Shown here piece by piece: positions 1-13,100 of a DNA stretch of 64,000 bases. Under the pieces are notes generated by a model. That model did no database searches and had not been told where the DNA came from. It was given only the letters and a program-made list of their open reading frames with translations. A program made the translations under genes and the position numbers. Numbering within the stretch: position 1 is the stretch's first letter; each line of letters opens with the position of its first letter. The DNA comes from Gymnorhina tibicen (Eukaryota; Chordata; Aves; Passeriformes; Artamidae), in NCBI GenBank assembly GCA_013399875.1, contig VXAZ01003272.1, positions 1,813,722 to 1,877,721 of the forward strand, in the 5' to 3' direction.

Positions 1-122
1 CGTGTCCCCCGCGTGTCCCGTGTGTCCCCCGCGTGTCCCCCGTGTGTCCCCCGTGTGTCCCGTGTGTCCCCCGTGTCCCCCGCGTGTCCCCCGTGTGTCC
101 CCCGTGTCCCCCGCGTGTCCCC
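1..122. repeat. GC-rich minisatellite (GTGTCCCCC-type units)
   Basis: Imperfect units of about 9-10 bases of the form CGTGTCCCCC or CGCGTGTCCC fill the first 122 bases. All three forward frames stay open and give cysteine/proline/valine-rich periodic peptides, as expected from a tandem repeat rather than a gene. The left edge is cut by the window, so full length is unknown. Confidence 0.85.
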
Positions 123-1095
123 GGGATCTGCGGGCACCGGCACAAAGGGCTCTGCCGGCAGAGCGGGATGGATCGGACAGGGGTCTGGGGATGGGAGCGT
201 GCCCGGCGCTCCAAACTGACTCCTAAAGTGGTGTTTTCATGCCGGGTAAGAATGAAATTAGGGATGGAATGGGAATAAGAATGGAATAGGAATAGGAAGA
301 GGAAGAGGAAGAGGAATGGGGTAAGAAGAGGAATGGAATAGAGTAGAATTAGAATAGAGCATAATAGAATTGAAACAGAATTAGAATAGAGTATAATAGA
401 ACAAAATTAGAATAGAATAGAATTAGAACAAAATTAGAATAGAATTAGAATACAAAAGGAATGGAAGTAATGGCAGCTTCAGCTGCAGGGAGGACGGAAT
501 TCTTCCTGGCTGTGTGACCTGAACCTCAGCGTTTATCACAGAAATTCAAAGGGCCTGACTCACCTTGGGTTGGCTCCCAGAGATTTTCAGAGGAAACAGG
601 AAGAAGGGGACAGCAGCAGCCTGTGTTGTTTCTGCTTCGACACAAACTTCTCTGGGTCACTCCCCGTCCCAAAGCTCTGGCTTCTCTGGCACCCTCAGAT
701 CTTTCCTATTTCTCCAAACAGGAGGAATTTAACAAGTAGTTGCAATTTCTCACCGAGAAAACTTGCTTTATTAAAGAGAAGCAAAACATTTTATTCCTGA
801 TGGAAGGGAAGATATATTATTCCCTCCAAAAAAGCTTTATTTGCAGGGGCAGCAGAACATGACCATCACTCTGGGTAGGATTTCCAGCTCCAGTGTTACT
901 TGGGCCCCAGTGGGATCAGTAATTCTGTCTGAAGTCTTTGGGCTTTGCTTGTGGAACCCTCTGGAGGATGACATGCCCAGAGTTATTTTGATCTAATTGT
1001 TGATCTTTTTATTTTCTTATTTAATTTTCTTATTTATTTTCTTATTTTCTCCTGTGTTAGTGGCACCAGGCACCCTAAAGTAAAGGCCCTCTCCA
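123..1095. other. Region 5' of the first MYO19 coding exon; no gene recognised
   Basis: Bases 123-245 are GC-rich and end in a good splice-donor-like string (GG then GTAAGA at 246), so this could be a noncoding first exon of MYO19. That is only a guess, since no transcript evidence is visible. Bases 250-460 are a purine-rich low-complexity tract of GGAATA/GAATTAGAATA units. Bases 460-1095 carry no ORF with recognisable homology and look intronic or intergenic. Confidence 0.4.
248..463. repeat. Low-complexity purine tract (GGAATA / AGAATTAGAATA)
   Basis: Degenerate tandem units of GGAATGG, GGAAGA and then TAGAATAGAATTAGAACA run for about 215 bases. Almost all bases are A or G with interspersed T. 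This is a decayed simple repeat with no coding potential. Confidence 0.8.
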
Positions 1096-1122
1096 GTGCT
1101 CCCGTCCACAGGGCTGGACAAG

Positions 1123-4100
1123 ATGCCAAAGCAGGTAAAAAGAAAACCAGGAATTGTGTGTGCTAATTAAATTTTACTGCCAGGAAAGAATTCTTGGCTT
1201 ATTTCCATGCAGTCAAGATTAGGTAACTACTAACGAATATTCACCCCTGCTTCATGAATTGACTGTACCTATTTACTGTGGGTTTGAGCTGTGTTAGTGG
1301 CACCAGGCAGTGATTTTTGTTTAGCCCTGGGCTCTAACAGAGGCAGGTGTTAATGCAGGCAGCAAGCACCTCCTGAGCGTGTTTGTTCAGGAAGATGAAT
1401 GGACACAAGAGTTATTTTCAACTATTCTTTTACTTTTGGCTAAGCAATCATCACCTCAGCTGAAGGAATGCTGAACAGGGCAGCAAAAACCAAGCCCTTC
1501 TTCAGGTCTTGCAGTCCCACAGTGGATTTAACCTGCCTGGTGTAACACAGGAACACGGCGGGGCACGGGAGGAAAGGGGAATTGGCAGGAACTCCTCAGG
1601 TCCGTGGAGTGTTTCCTAATTGTGGTGTCTGGTCTCTGACAGCAGCAAGCTGCTTAATGCTCCTTCAGAGGAGAAGAGCAGAAACCACTTGGATGGCAGT
1701 GCTTTACTGCGTTGCTGAGCTTTTTTTTTTCCCCTTGCTCTGTAAAATTCTGTATTACTGGAAATGAACTATGTATGCTATCTGCAAAAGATAAAAATGC
1801 TCCTAAATGAGACCACCATTGTGGCTTTTTTTTTTTTTTTTAGGAACATGCTAAATGGGGTTTGCAGTACATTTCCCATTTATTAATGAGCTCAGCTCAG
1901 GCAGTGGGAATGCTGCTAACTAAATTTAGCATTTTCTGTATAAACAAGGTGATGCTGTTCATTGGTTAACTTGTGGTACAGGTGAGTAGGGATAGTTTGG
2001 AGAACTTTCTGTCAAGGAGAGGGTGTGTACAGAATGCAGAAATCAGGACTGGCATCTTTTCCATTCCTCGTTTCTCTTTTCTAGCCTCTCCTTACCCCAG
2101 AAATGGCAGGCAGGACCTGGAATCTCTCTTCTGGCTGGTTTTCCATTACATACAACAAGTGTGTCCTTCCAAATAATGTTGTCAAGGACACAGGAGGCCC
2201 AGAGGCTGAGATTTGAATTTAAGTGACTCAAAGGGGACACAGCTTCAGCTAAGGCAGGGCAGCTCTCCCCCCAGCACCATTCCTCTGCCCTGGCTGTGAT
2301 GGGTGCACTCTGCAGCTTTCACCCTGAAAACGAAAGCCTCTGCTAGGAAAACTGCATTTGTGTTTTGGCCTGCAGTGGCTTCCAGCTGTACCTGCAGCCA
2401 GCCCTTCCTGCTCCCCTGAGCCCGGGGCACTGCTGGGATTGAATGCAGGACATGCAGAAGCTCAGAAACGAGAACATGGTGTGAGCGTGTCTGTGCTGAG
2501 CAACCCGCAGAGCTGCAGTGTGAGCCCAAGGCCACGTTCTCTGAGTGCCTTTGCTCACTGCCAGAACACTTTTCTAACGTCAGGGCAGGAGGAGGGCAGC
2601 TGGGAGGAAGAGTAGCTCGCACATCCCGGCTCTGGCTCCTGCTGCCGCTGGACTTCGGTGACATGGAAGCAGCAGAAGAGCTAGAACAGGGGATGAGGTG
2701 AAAGTCCTGCTTTTCACCTCTCACTGGTGCTGATCTGACATCCCCTCCAGGAAAATGGCCAAAGGGAAGATTCTCTCATCCAGAATGACCTCAGTGAATC
2801 ATTTGACGAAGAAGTCAGAGCCTTCCTCGGTGATGAAGAGAAACTGCATCTTTTTGACGACCTCACGAAAGTGAATCCGGTGACAACCAGGACAGGTGAG
2901 CAGCCAGGGAGGGTCTGCTGAGGGGTCCCTTTCCCTGGTGGCCACTGACACGTGGCAGCCCCTGCTCTCACTGCATTGATACCACGGACACAGGAGTTGT
3001 GTATGTTAGACCCACACCGCTCTCCTGATCACCTCATTCTCTGTTAAACTTGGTAGGTGACACCCCTGAGACTTTTGTTACAAACAGGCACAGGAAGAGT
3101 CAAACACACTTTGCAAAAGATGCTGACAGAAGGTGCTGTCTTTCAGTTCTGAAATGTCTTCAAGCAAGATACAGAGCCAACCTGTTCTATACAAATGCTG
3201 GCTGCAGCCTGGTGGCTTTAAATCCTTTCCAGCCTGTCTCCTGCCTCTACTCACCTGAGCTCATGAGGGAGTACCACGCTGCACTTTGTCCTCAGGTAAC
3301 CCTTGTGTTTGAGGTAACTGTCCTTCTGCAGAGCCCAGGTGTCAAACTGCTCCAAATTTATATGAGCAAAATACTCCCACAGGATAAACCCCATTTCTAG
3401 TGAAATACTAGTTCTGTTAAAAGAGCAGTGCTGTTTTCAGGTAAATGTGAGATGACCCTTGCTGTCCATTGCTGTTGAATTGTGTGGTTACTGTTCCCTT
3501 AAATATGAATATTCTCTTTCACTGCCAGGATTTAAAACCTCACATCTTTGCAGTGGCTGAGCAAACCTACAGAAATGTCCAAAAGCAGATGGACCCTGTG
3601 AACCAGTCCATCATTGTGAGTGGAGAAAGTGGTGCTGGGAAGGTAAGGAAATGGTTTTTTTATGACATTGCTCTCAAGTTTTGAGCTCTGCCAGTGATTT
3701 GTGGTGCAGAGTAGTGCAGTGAATGAGCAAAGACGAATTAAAAACCCCTCTGACAGAGCACGTAGCCAGCCCAGCACAGCTCTCTTGAAATGTGTGTGAA
3801 GCATTAAGTGATTGCTGCAGTTAAACACACTCTGCTTAATATAGCAGCTCTGCAGGTGACATCTGTCATTTCTGGAGGGCTGGGTTTGAATCATTCAGCA
3901 GGAATTGAGTTAGTGCCTCAGCCTGGTCTGTCGGGGAGCTCGTGTGAATCTCAGCAAACTCTCTGTGAAGACAGAGCAGTGAATTCACATCCTGCCCTGG
4001 CCCTTCTGTGATGGTCCGTCCCTGTTCAGGGCAGGGCTGAGGGTATTTTTAAGCCCAAGAACAAGATGCTTTGCTGAATGTTAATGACTCAAAATCCATT

Positions 4101-7100
4101 TACATTCATTCCATCCCAAGGCAGGAGCTGTTAATTCTGGCTGAGCTTCCAGATGGTGACACCTCGATGGAAGTGCCGTTCAGCAGAGCACTCCCACTGC
4201 AGCAGCACTGAAATGTGTGTCTGTGGCACAGAGTTCCCACTGAACCAGAGCTCTGAAGCTGACCCAGTTCCTCTCTTTAGCCTCCCCTCCAGCTGCACAC
4301 TGTGTATGCAGAAGGCAGCACTGCTCCACTGACATAACTGATAAGGTTAAAAACAAAGAGCTACTGTCAGGCCTCTCTCTTGCAGACCTGGACCTCTCGC
4401 TGCCTTATGAAATTCTATGCCTCTGTTGCTGCCTCAGCTATCTCCCCAAAAGGCAACGAAACTGTGGAAAGGATAGAGAAGAGAGTGCTGGATTCCAACC
4501 CTGTCATGGAAGCATTTGGTAAATGTGGCTTTTTTAACAACAACCAGAAGTAACGGCTGCTGTGGGAATTCCCTTTGTTACCACGCGAGTCTAAGCTGTC
4601 TCTTGGTCCTCTCCTCAAAAACAAACTCTTCAGATACTGGAGCTATTTACAGATCACCCTTAGTACCTGTATGTGCTGCATGGGAGAGTGGGACCACTCT
4701 GATTGTTCTGTGTCTGCCACTGGCAATTTCACAGGGAATGCCTGCACCCTGCGGAACCACAACAGCAGCAGGTTTGGGAAATACATCCAGCTGCAGCTAG
4801 ACAGGTAACAATTGCTGTGTGAAACCTCAGCTGTTGTCTTGTTCCTTTCAATCTTTACAAGCTTATTTCTGAAATCTGACACAGAATATTTGATCAGTCT
4901 TTAGAGCGTATTTTGGATTGCTGGCAGCTTAAACTATTATTATTCAAACTATTATTATTTTCCTTTCATTTTTTTTTTTCCTGCAAGCTCTCACCCTGAT
5001 CTCTAAAAGAGAGCAGTGGGAAAATGGAGATGGTGTTAAGAACTCTGAATAAAATATGAAATTAGACTTGAATAAAACTGAAGGTGAATGCAAAGCATTC
5101 ACAGTCAGTTGGTCTCAGAACAACACAACACCTCTTGGAGTCTCTGAAGAGGTTTTGTTGAAACCTTTGCTCTTTTTCCCCTCTCTAGATTCCATCATCT
5201 GACTGGTGCTTCCATCCAGACTTTCCTTCTGGAGAAGACCAGAGTTGCCTATCAGGCCCCCAATGAAAGAAACTTCCATATTTTTTATCAGGTTTGCCTT
5301 CAGTTAATTTTTGCTGGGTGTTTCTGACACACAGCGGGGATGAAATCGCCAGATTTAGCACAGTCGCAACTTTTAATAATTACCAGTTTCCCTGTCTCCC
5401 AGGCTTCCAAATTAAATCATCCTCCCAGTATGTTATTCTTCACTGTCTGTGAGCTGTAAACACCAAAGGCAGAATTCAATTTTTACCCTGTTTTCTGCCT
5501 CCAGATCACCAAAGGTGCTACTGCGGAGGAGAGGCTGGAGTGGAACCTTCCGGAAGGGGCCGAGTACCGCTGGCTGCCGAACTCTGAAAGAAACTTAGAT
5601 GGTAAAGATTAGTTCCACTAATTAATTAATCAACCCATTAATTACGGCCGGAACTTCAAAGGAAGGCAGGCACAAATACATCCTGTTCAACCCCCTGGTC
5701 ATCCAGCAGCAGATGTTTTGCAAAGCCACCTGCATTAATGGGATTCTTTTCAAGTTTCACTTTGCACTATTAAGTCTTAAAGCTCAAAATCAGTCACCTG
5801 GCTTAAAACAGCTGGCTCTGGCCTGGCAAATTTGCATCTCTGTGGCTTTGTTTAGAAACTGTCCTGTCTTTGCACGTGCTTCACCTGACAGAGGCAGAGA
5901 AAATCAGTGGGTTGGTTGTCCAGCTCGTGCTTTACCCAAAGAGCACCCAGCGTCCCCGCTCCCCACGGACAGCTCCGGCTGGATCGGGCGTGCTGAGATG
6001 TCCTGCTTGCCCCTGTTTGTGCGCTTGGCTTTTTCAAGAGCGCTGTTTGGCTTTCCAGAGGACTGCTTCGAGGTGACCCGAGGGGCAATGTTCCACCTGG
6101 GCATCGGCCGTGCCACGCAGAGCGCTGTTTTCAAGGTCAGCCCCGCGGCGGGGACGGCGCGAGGCTGCTGGGGGGGTCAGGGGTGCGTCCCCAGGGTGGG
6201 ATTGTGCTGGGATAAATCCCTGCCAGGGTGGGATTGCTGCTGGGACAAATCCCTGCCACTGTGCAGAGCTGCTGGAGGGCCCTCAGCTCCACATCAGGCT
6301 GCACAGCCAAACACTGGATCTGAACTCCACGTCTGCACCTCTGAATTTCGGTTTCCCTTCAGGAACTGCAGCGTGGGGGATTCACACACAAGTTTGGGAT
6401 CTGTTTGCTGCCTTCTGTGCAGAAAAGTTTTGAGCTGGCCTGTTCCTGGGGCTAAAGGAAGGCTCAGGGGACAGCGCCTTGGGGGGAGCTGTCCTAAAAA
6501 GCTCCCTGATTGTATTTCAGGTGTTGTCAGGCCTTCTGCACCTTGGGAACGTTCAATTCTCTAATCCAGTGGATGAATCTCAGCCTTGTGAACTGGAAGA
6601 CAAAACCAAAGGTGAGGCAACAACCGTGCCATGCTCCAGAGCCTTGCTAGTTCAGTGCAGATGCCTAAGGAAAGGATTAGAGAAAGGAAAGAATGTAGAG
6701 AATTCTTTCCTTTATTTAGTTAGTTAATTTAGATTTACTTATTAAATTTATTTAATTATTAAATTTATTAAATTTATTAAAATTTATTAAATCTACCAGA
6801 TTTTTACTGGAGTAATTTTAACTGTTACTACTTTTCATTATTAATTCCTTTTAACTACTAATAAGCCTAATTACTTTATTAATAACTTAATTTTAAAATT
6901 TAATAAATTTGTTTAAACTGTATTGAATTTATTTCATTTTAAATTATTACATCGAATTTATTTAATTTAAATTCATTTTAATTTCTTTATTTAATTCAGA
7001 AAGAATTCCTTGCTAAAGGAAAGAATTTGAACAGTAACTCTCCTGCTGATAGGAGACGATCAAGGCCATGAGCAACCCAAAATTTAGGTGTGTTCTTGTG

Positions 7101-10100
7101 AACAAATGAAAGCCTAATCCTTCCCTGACAGGTCAGGGCAACTGCAGCATTACCCAGTGATTTCAGGAGGGTGGTTGGCAGAACCGTAGCTCTCGATTAT
7201 AATCTTACTCTGCCATCACAAGGCTGGCAGAAATCTGACCCAGAGGGAGAGCAGGGCTTTTCACAGGAAAGCTTGGAAGTTTTCATGATGAAGACCAAAA
7301 GCGAAGTGACAACAAATCTGTTAAACTGCAGCATAAACAGAGGTTGTTCTACATGTCCTTGGGAGGTTTGTGGATGTGGATTTCCTCCAGAGCTATTACT
7401 GTCCTGAAGAGTGAAGTTTCCTACTACAACTTCACGTGCTCTGAACTCAGACTACTTAATATTCAAATAATTTTGAACACAGCTCAGCTGAGCAAGATCT
7501 TAAATGCTTTGTTAGCAAATACTCATTCTTCTACATTGCCTTACTACCCCCAAATCCCTGTTTTTTCCTGGCCACGACTGCTTGATTTGTCTGTCTGGGT
7601 TTAGAGGTCCCTGCTCAAAAAAGGTGAACAAGTAACAGAGACACACCTAGAGAGAAAAACGGCTTCAGTGTGGCAAACTTCAGCTTTTTCTGGTATTGCT
7701 TCATTTTAAAGAGAGTACCTGAAACTCCATGGGCACTCTGCATCCAAATTAAGAGTCTGATCTTGCAAAACTCTCTCCCAAGTTTGTGTAGAAAGATCCA
7801 ACATCCACACTGAAGTTGGAGAGCTGATGGAAGTGGCATTTTCCTACACAATCTCTAGCCCTTCCTTACCTTCAGAGGTATGAACACACCAGGTAACCTT
7901 GCACTGTTTGTTCCCCTGAACAAGAGTTTGTGAAGACCACGGGGGATCTGCTCCAGATTCCCGTCGAGGAACTGCTGGAATCGCTAAGGATTCGAACAAT
8001 CACTGCTGGAAAACAGCAGCAAGTGTTCAAGAAGCCGTGCTCCAGAGCTGAGTGTGAGACCAGGAGGGACTGCCTGGCCAAAGTCATCTATGCCAGGTGA
8101 GGATGTGCCAGTCCAGGTGGCTTTTGGGTTGGGGAGGCCAGAGGGATTTGCTCGCTGCTGTTTCATGGCAGCACGGCAGAAATTCCTCTTCCTTCCAAGT
8201 GATACTGATAGAAACAGCAGTAAAAGAAACCATTCTGATTATTGCAAGCAAGCAGCTTCCAGCTAATCCCATTGTTGCTGTCTGCAGGTTGTTTGAGTGG
8301 CTGGTTTTGGTCATAAATGAAAACATCTACACAGATCCCTCGGTGTGGACCAGCTTCATCGGTATGGATATCCCACCCTGGTTTAACTCGGGGGCCATCA
8401 GCCCTCCAGGCTGCTCCTAAACTAAAGCTCCCTGTCCTCCCACATTCCTTCCAGGTTTGTTGGATGTTTATGGGTTTGAAGCCTTCCCTGAAAACAACTT
8501 GGAGCAGCTCTGTATTAATTATGCCAACGAGAAACTGCAGCAGCACTTTGTAGCTCACTACCTGAAGGCACAGCAGGTAACACCCCAAACTGAAGATCAA
8601 ATCTTCAAAATCTGATTTCAAGCAGCATCTGTTGTCACTTTGTGTTGCTGTGCCCGTGGTCAGAGGGAAACCTGCAGTCAGCAATGCCACAGAAGGCAGT
8701 GGGATGGAACAGTGGCTTTTTAAAGAGGGGAGTGTGGGGCAGTTGGAGCAGCACAGCTTTGTCCCTTGGGGACTGGAAATCTGGTCCCAGCTCCACTGGA
8801 TCTCTGCCTGTCAGACTGTTTGCTTTTCCTCAAAGAGCTGAACACCTGAAACTGAATTCTTGGGGTAAGAAGCCTGAGCTGAGTTTCTCTTGGAAGCTGC
8901 TGCTTACAGCCTTGGAGCATGAAGTCCCTAAAGGAGCAGAGCTCCTGGGCGGAGCTTGGTGCGAAGGCAGAGCCCAACAGAACCCTGTAAATAGCCCAAA
9001 CAGCCGAGCACGTGGCACCTGTGGAGGCTCCTGCCACAGGGGCACAGCTCCCTGCACCCACTGCCACGCTGGTGCCTTTGAAACAAACCCCCAGCGTGCA
9101 GCAGCTTTTGTGTTGGAGCCAGGAGGGACACAAGTGCTGGTGGTGTTTCACGGCAGGGAAGGTTTCTGCACCGTGCAGTCCCTCGCTGCTCACACACTGC
9201 TAACTCCAGCTCTCATCTGAGTGCCCTGCAAGGTGCAGAGTCCCTGCCAGGGCTGCTGCTCTGCCCCTCCCCACTGCAGATCCATTACCAAAATGCTCTT
9301 TGCCATTAACTGGAACCAGGGAAATTATTTTCTTCGTGGCACCGGCGTGCCGGCACCTCCTGCCTCGGGGCAGGGTTTTGTCAATTTATTCAGGAGATGA
9401 GTATTTCTTTGCCTGCAATTTGTGCTTTGCTATTGCCAGGCTGCCTGCCCTGGTGAGCATGCCAGGGGTTAATGGTCAGGGAAGATGGAAACCAAGTTCA
9501 AGCACACAATTGCTTTGCTTGAAACGGCTCCATGACCTCTGTTTATAGCACCCCTCCCACTCAGAGCCTGCCCTCTTACCTCTGGATCTGGCTGTCCCCC
9601 AAACCACTTAAATGCCATTAGTGGCTGTGCTGAGCAAGCTTTTGGCAGGAGGCTTTTCAAATAACTGCCCAGAGCTCGTGCTTGTTAAACACTGCTGACA
9701 GTTTGTCCTGTAATTCAGCATAAATATTGTACCAATTATTTCAACCAGGATCTCTCTGCACTTCCTTTCAGATCTGGCTCTGCTTTAAGTGGAGCCCAGC
9801 CTGGCACACAAAGGCCGGGTTAGGGCTGTGTCCCAGTCCAAGGAAGGAGTTCTGCGTGTTCCTTGTCCTTCAGGGAAAATCTCAGCACAGCCAGGAGAGC
9901 CTTTGTGTGACTGTAGCCTTTGTTTGCTCTCTAAAGCAGCCTTGCAGCTCACCCTGATAAATCCATGGGGTTCCCAAATCCTCAGACAAATTGTTCCAGC
10001 AGGTTCTGATCCACACCCAAAAGCTACCTGGGGTAGAATATCCTCATGTGGGTTTTTTTTTTACCTCAAGCTTGGCGTTGACCTGGAGCTGAGCTGGGAT

Positions 10101-13100
10101 TAACTCCTCAAACAGGACCTGGATCAGCTGCCCAAGGCACGGAGTTGTGAGCTCTGGTGCCCTCTGCTGCAGAATAACCCCTTCCCTCTTCCTTCAGGAA
10201 GAATATGCAGCTGAAGGCCTGCAGTGGTCATTCATAAACTACCAGGATAACCAGAACTGCCTTGATCTGATAGAGGGAAATCCTCTCAGCATTTTTTCCT
10301 TGCTCAATGAGGTAAGTGTGATCTAAACCCTTCGTTTTTTTGGGCCCAGTTTCCTGCCTTTGTCCCACGTCACCAAAGAAAACACAAACAGTAAATGAGC
10401 AGAGAACTTGTCAGCCATAAAATTTCTGCAGAGCTCTGGTTTCAGAAAAATCCTGGCACTGCTTCCTCCTGTTCTGAGCTGTCATTTTCCCTCTGATCCT
10501 CGATGCTCTGATTCAAATATGAAGCCTCAATTACTTCTTTCCCTTCCTTCCTTCCCAATATTTCAGGCCTTGCATACTCAGAGCAGCTGTAAAGGTAAAA
10601 TGGCTATGATTTCAGTTTTCAGTGTTGTAGCTTTTAGAGCCAGTTCTTTGGGACACAGAAGAGGTGCTGCAGTTGTGTGTCCTTTGCAGGAGTGTCGTCT
10701 GAACAGAGCCTCCAACACCGACCTGTTCCAGACCAGGATCGAGAAAGCCTTGGCCAGTAATCAGTGCTTAAGTCGAGATAAGTTTAGTAAAAAGCCCAAC
10801 TTTACCATTTCCCATTACGCTGGCAAAGTCTGCTATCAGCTGGCAGCAATGGTGGAGAAGAACAAGGTAGGTGTTTGCAGAAAGAGCTGTTTAAAATAAC
10901 AAAATAAATATTCTGCGGACCTAAAGTGATTTAAATCGAAGTGCCACTAAAAATACATATTTAGTGCTGGGTACTGGACATACCTTGCTCCAAATAAATC
11001 CTTCAGGCCACCTGGAACTCAGTCATGTTCTTGGTGTGATTCTCTGAACCATCACTGGCACGAGCTTTGCACCTTTGAGCTGAGGATGAAGTGAACCATC
11101 ACCAAATCAGGGCTCCTTCCATTCCTGGGGGGTGCAGAATCATCATCAGGGCATTTCTGTAGCTACAAATCCAGCACTTCATTCCCCCACAATTCAGATA
11201 AGTTTATGAAAAATGAGAGCATGGGCTTAACTACTGAAAGTGCTGAAAGCACTCAGGTGTTGGCCTCATGGTGCCATCAGGGAATAATTGAAATGTGAAA
11301 TAATCTGCAGAGAGGAGGGTCCCTTCTCAGCTCTGGCATCCCCAGCAATTATGGCAAGTGCTGCTATTATTTATTTAGCAATTAAACACCATCTCTTAAT
11401 TAAAAGGAATATTTCTAATGTCTCCTGCAGTCCTTCAGGGACTAAACCAGTCCTGAGACTTGGAGCTCGCTTAGGCTGTGTAACAAGGACAGCGTTGGGA
11501 GCAGTTGTGCATTTGACTGGATTTGCTGAATGTTCAGCCAAACGTTGTTTTCTGTTCCTAAATCGGACTGTGAATGAATGCACACCATCAGCTTTGAAAC
11601 TGCAGCTGTGGTTACCTCAAATTTGGCATCAGAAATGCTGTTCTATCTCTGTATGTGGAGTTTTTAGTTATTTTCGGAGGTGCAGGTGCCTGCCAGGTCC
11701 GGACACTAACGGGTCATGTCTGTCTTTGCAGGATGCTGTTCCACCAGAGCTGGTCCATGTTTTGCAGAACTCAAAGGACCCTTTGCTTCAAAAATTATTT
11801 CCTGTGACAGAAAAGAACCAAAATAACACCAAAACCCAGAACAGAGCAGCTGTTGTTACAGTGGTGTCCAAGTTCAAGGTACATCCTATTCAGGTTTCTG
11901 CTGTAATTTTGGAAGCTTTCTGAATTTACCATCAGCAGTCTGATGAAAGCATCCACAGAGTGGATTTTTTGCTCAAGCTGTCCTGTAGAGGTGCTCTGAC
12001 ACTGAGCCTGTAAAGCCATCCTTACCAAGAGCAGCTTCGTGGGGTGGACAGAGGATCCCTGAGGAGGAGGAGCCCTGATGAACCCTGTGCTTGTTTCCTG
12101 CAGAGCTCCCTGGAACATCTCATGGAGATTCTGAGCAGAACCACACCCCACTACATCCGCTGCATCAAGCCCAATGCTGACTGCAAGGCCATGACTTTCA
12201 GAAGGGAGGAGGTAACTTTCCCAGAGCCTTTCCCCAGGGCTTTGCACTGGGTTTCTTAGGATCTTGAGCCACTTGCAGAGCTCTTTCCACAGCACATTTT
12301 GAAATAGCTCTTTCTCCTTTGAGATAAACATCCTTCAGAGTCACTGAGGTGTTTGTCCAAAACAGCTCCTAAGCACAGCAGCTCTTCCAGCTGCACCTTG
12401 CCTGTTGCTGGGGTTATTTGGGGTGCTGCCCTCCCAGCCCTTCAGACTGATGAAGGTGATCTGAGCAGCCCTGGGCACACAGATACCTTCAAAACAAAAC
12501 CTTGCTCGCTCCTGGAGTCCAGGAAGCTGAGAAGCTTTGGGAGCAGAGCAGCAGATGCTACTAAAGCTGTAACTAGAGAACCTCATCCGATGGGAAATCA
12601 AGCTTTAAACACTCGTGGAATCTGCTGAGCATGGAAATACCAGCACTGGCTTTTCACACCCTGCTGGGCTTGGGCAGGGCTGGCTGGGGATGCCCAGCAC
12701 AGGGCACACGAGGAGCAGCTTCCACAAAAGTCAGCGTTGCCTTAACCATCTCAATTTGTGCCCCAGGTTCTCAGCCAGCTGCAGGCCTGTGGAATAGTGG
12801 AAGCCATCACCATCAGTGCAGCAGGTTTCCCAGTCAGGTAAGTCCAGCTTCTTCAGCATAATCCATTCCTGTAGCAATTAGTGGCATTTAGTTATTCAGA
12901 AGAGCTTATAAGCAGGAAACCCAAATATTTTGCGGTTTTAGACCTCAGAACTACTGATCCTTTCAAAGCTGAGAGCTCACCGTGCCTTTCCAGTCTGAGA
13001 AGCTGGGGAAGAGATGTTTTGATGTGGACTGCACTAAAGCTTTTCTAACTGACCGTGGCTTCACAGTAACGTCCTCAGCAATTAAAATTAAATTATAAAT

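Noticed and set aside
2..278. Overlapping Cys/Pro/Val-rich ORFs at the left edge
   Set aside because: All three frames are open because the DNA is a short tandem repeat.
2245..2724. A 159-codon minus-strand ORF in the first MYO19 intron
   Set aside because: No recognisable domain, poor codon character and no supporting splice or promoter signal.
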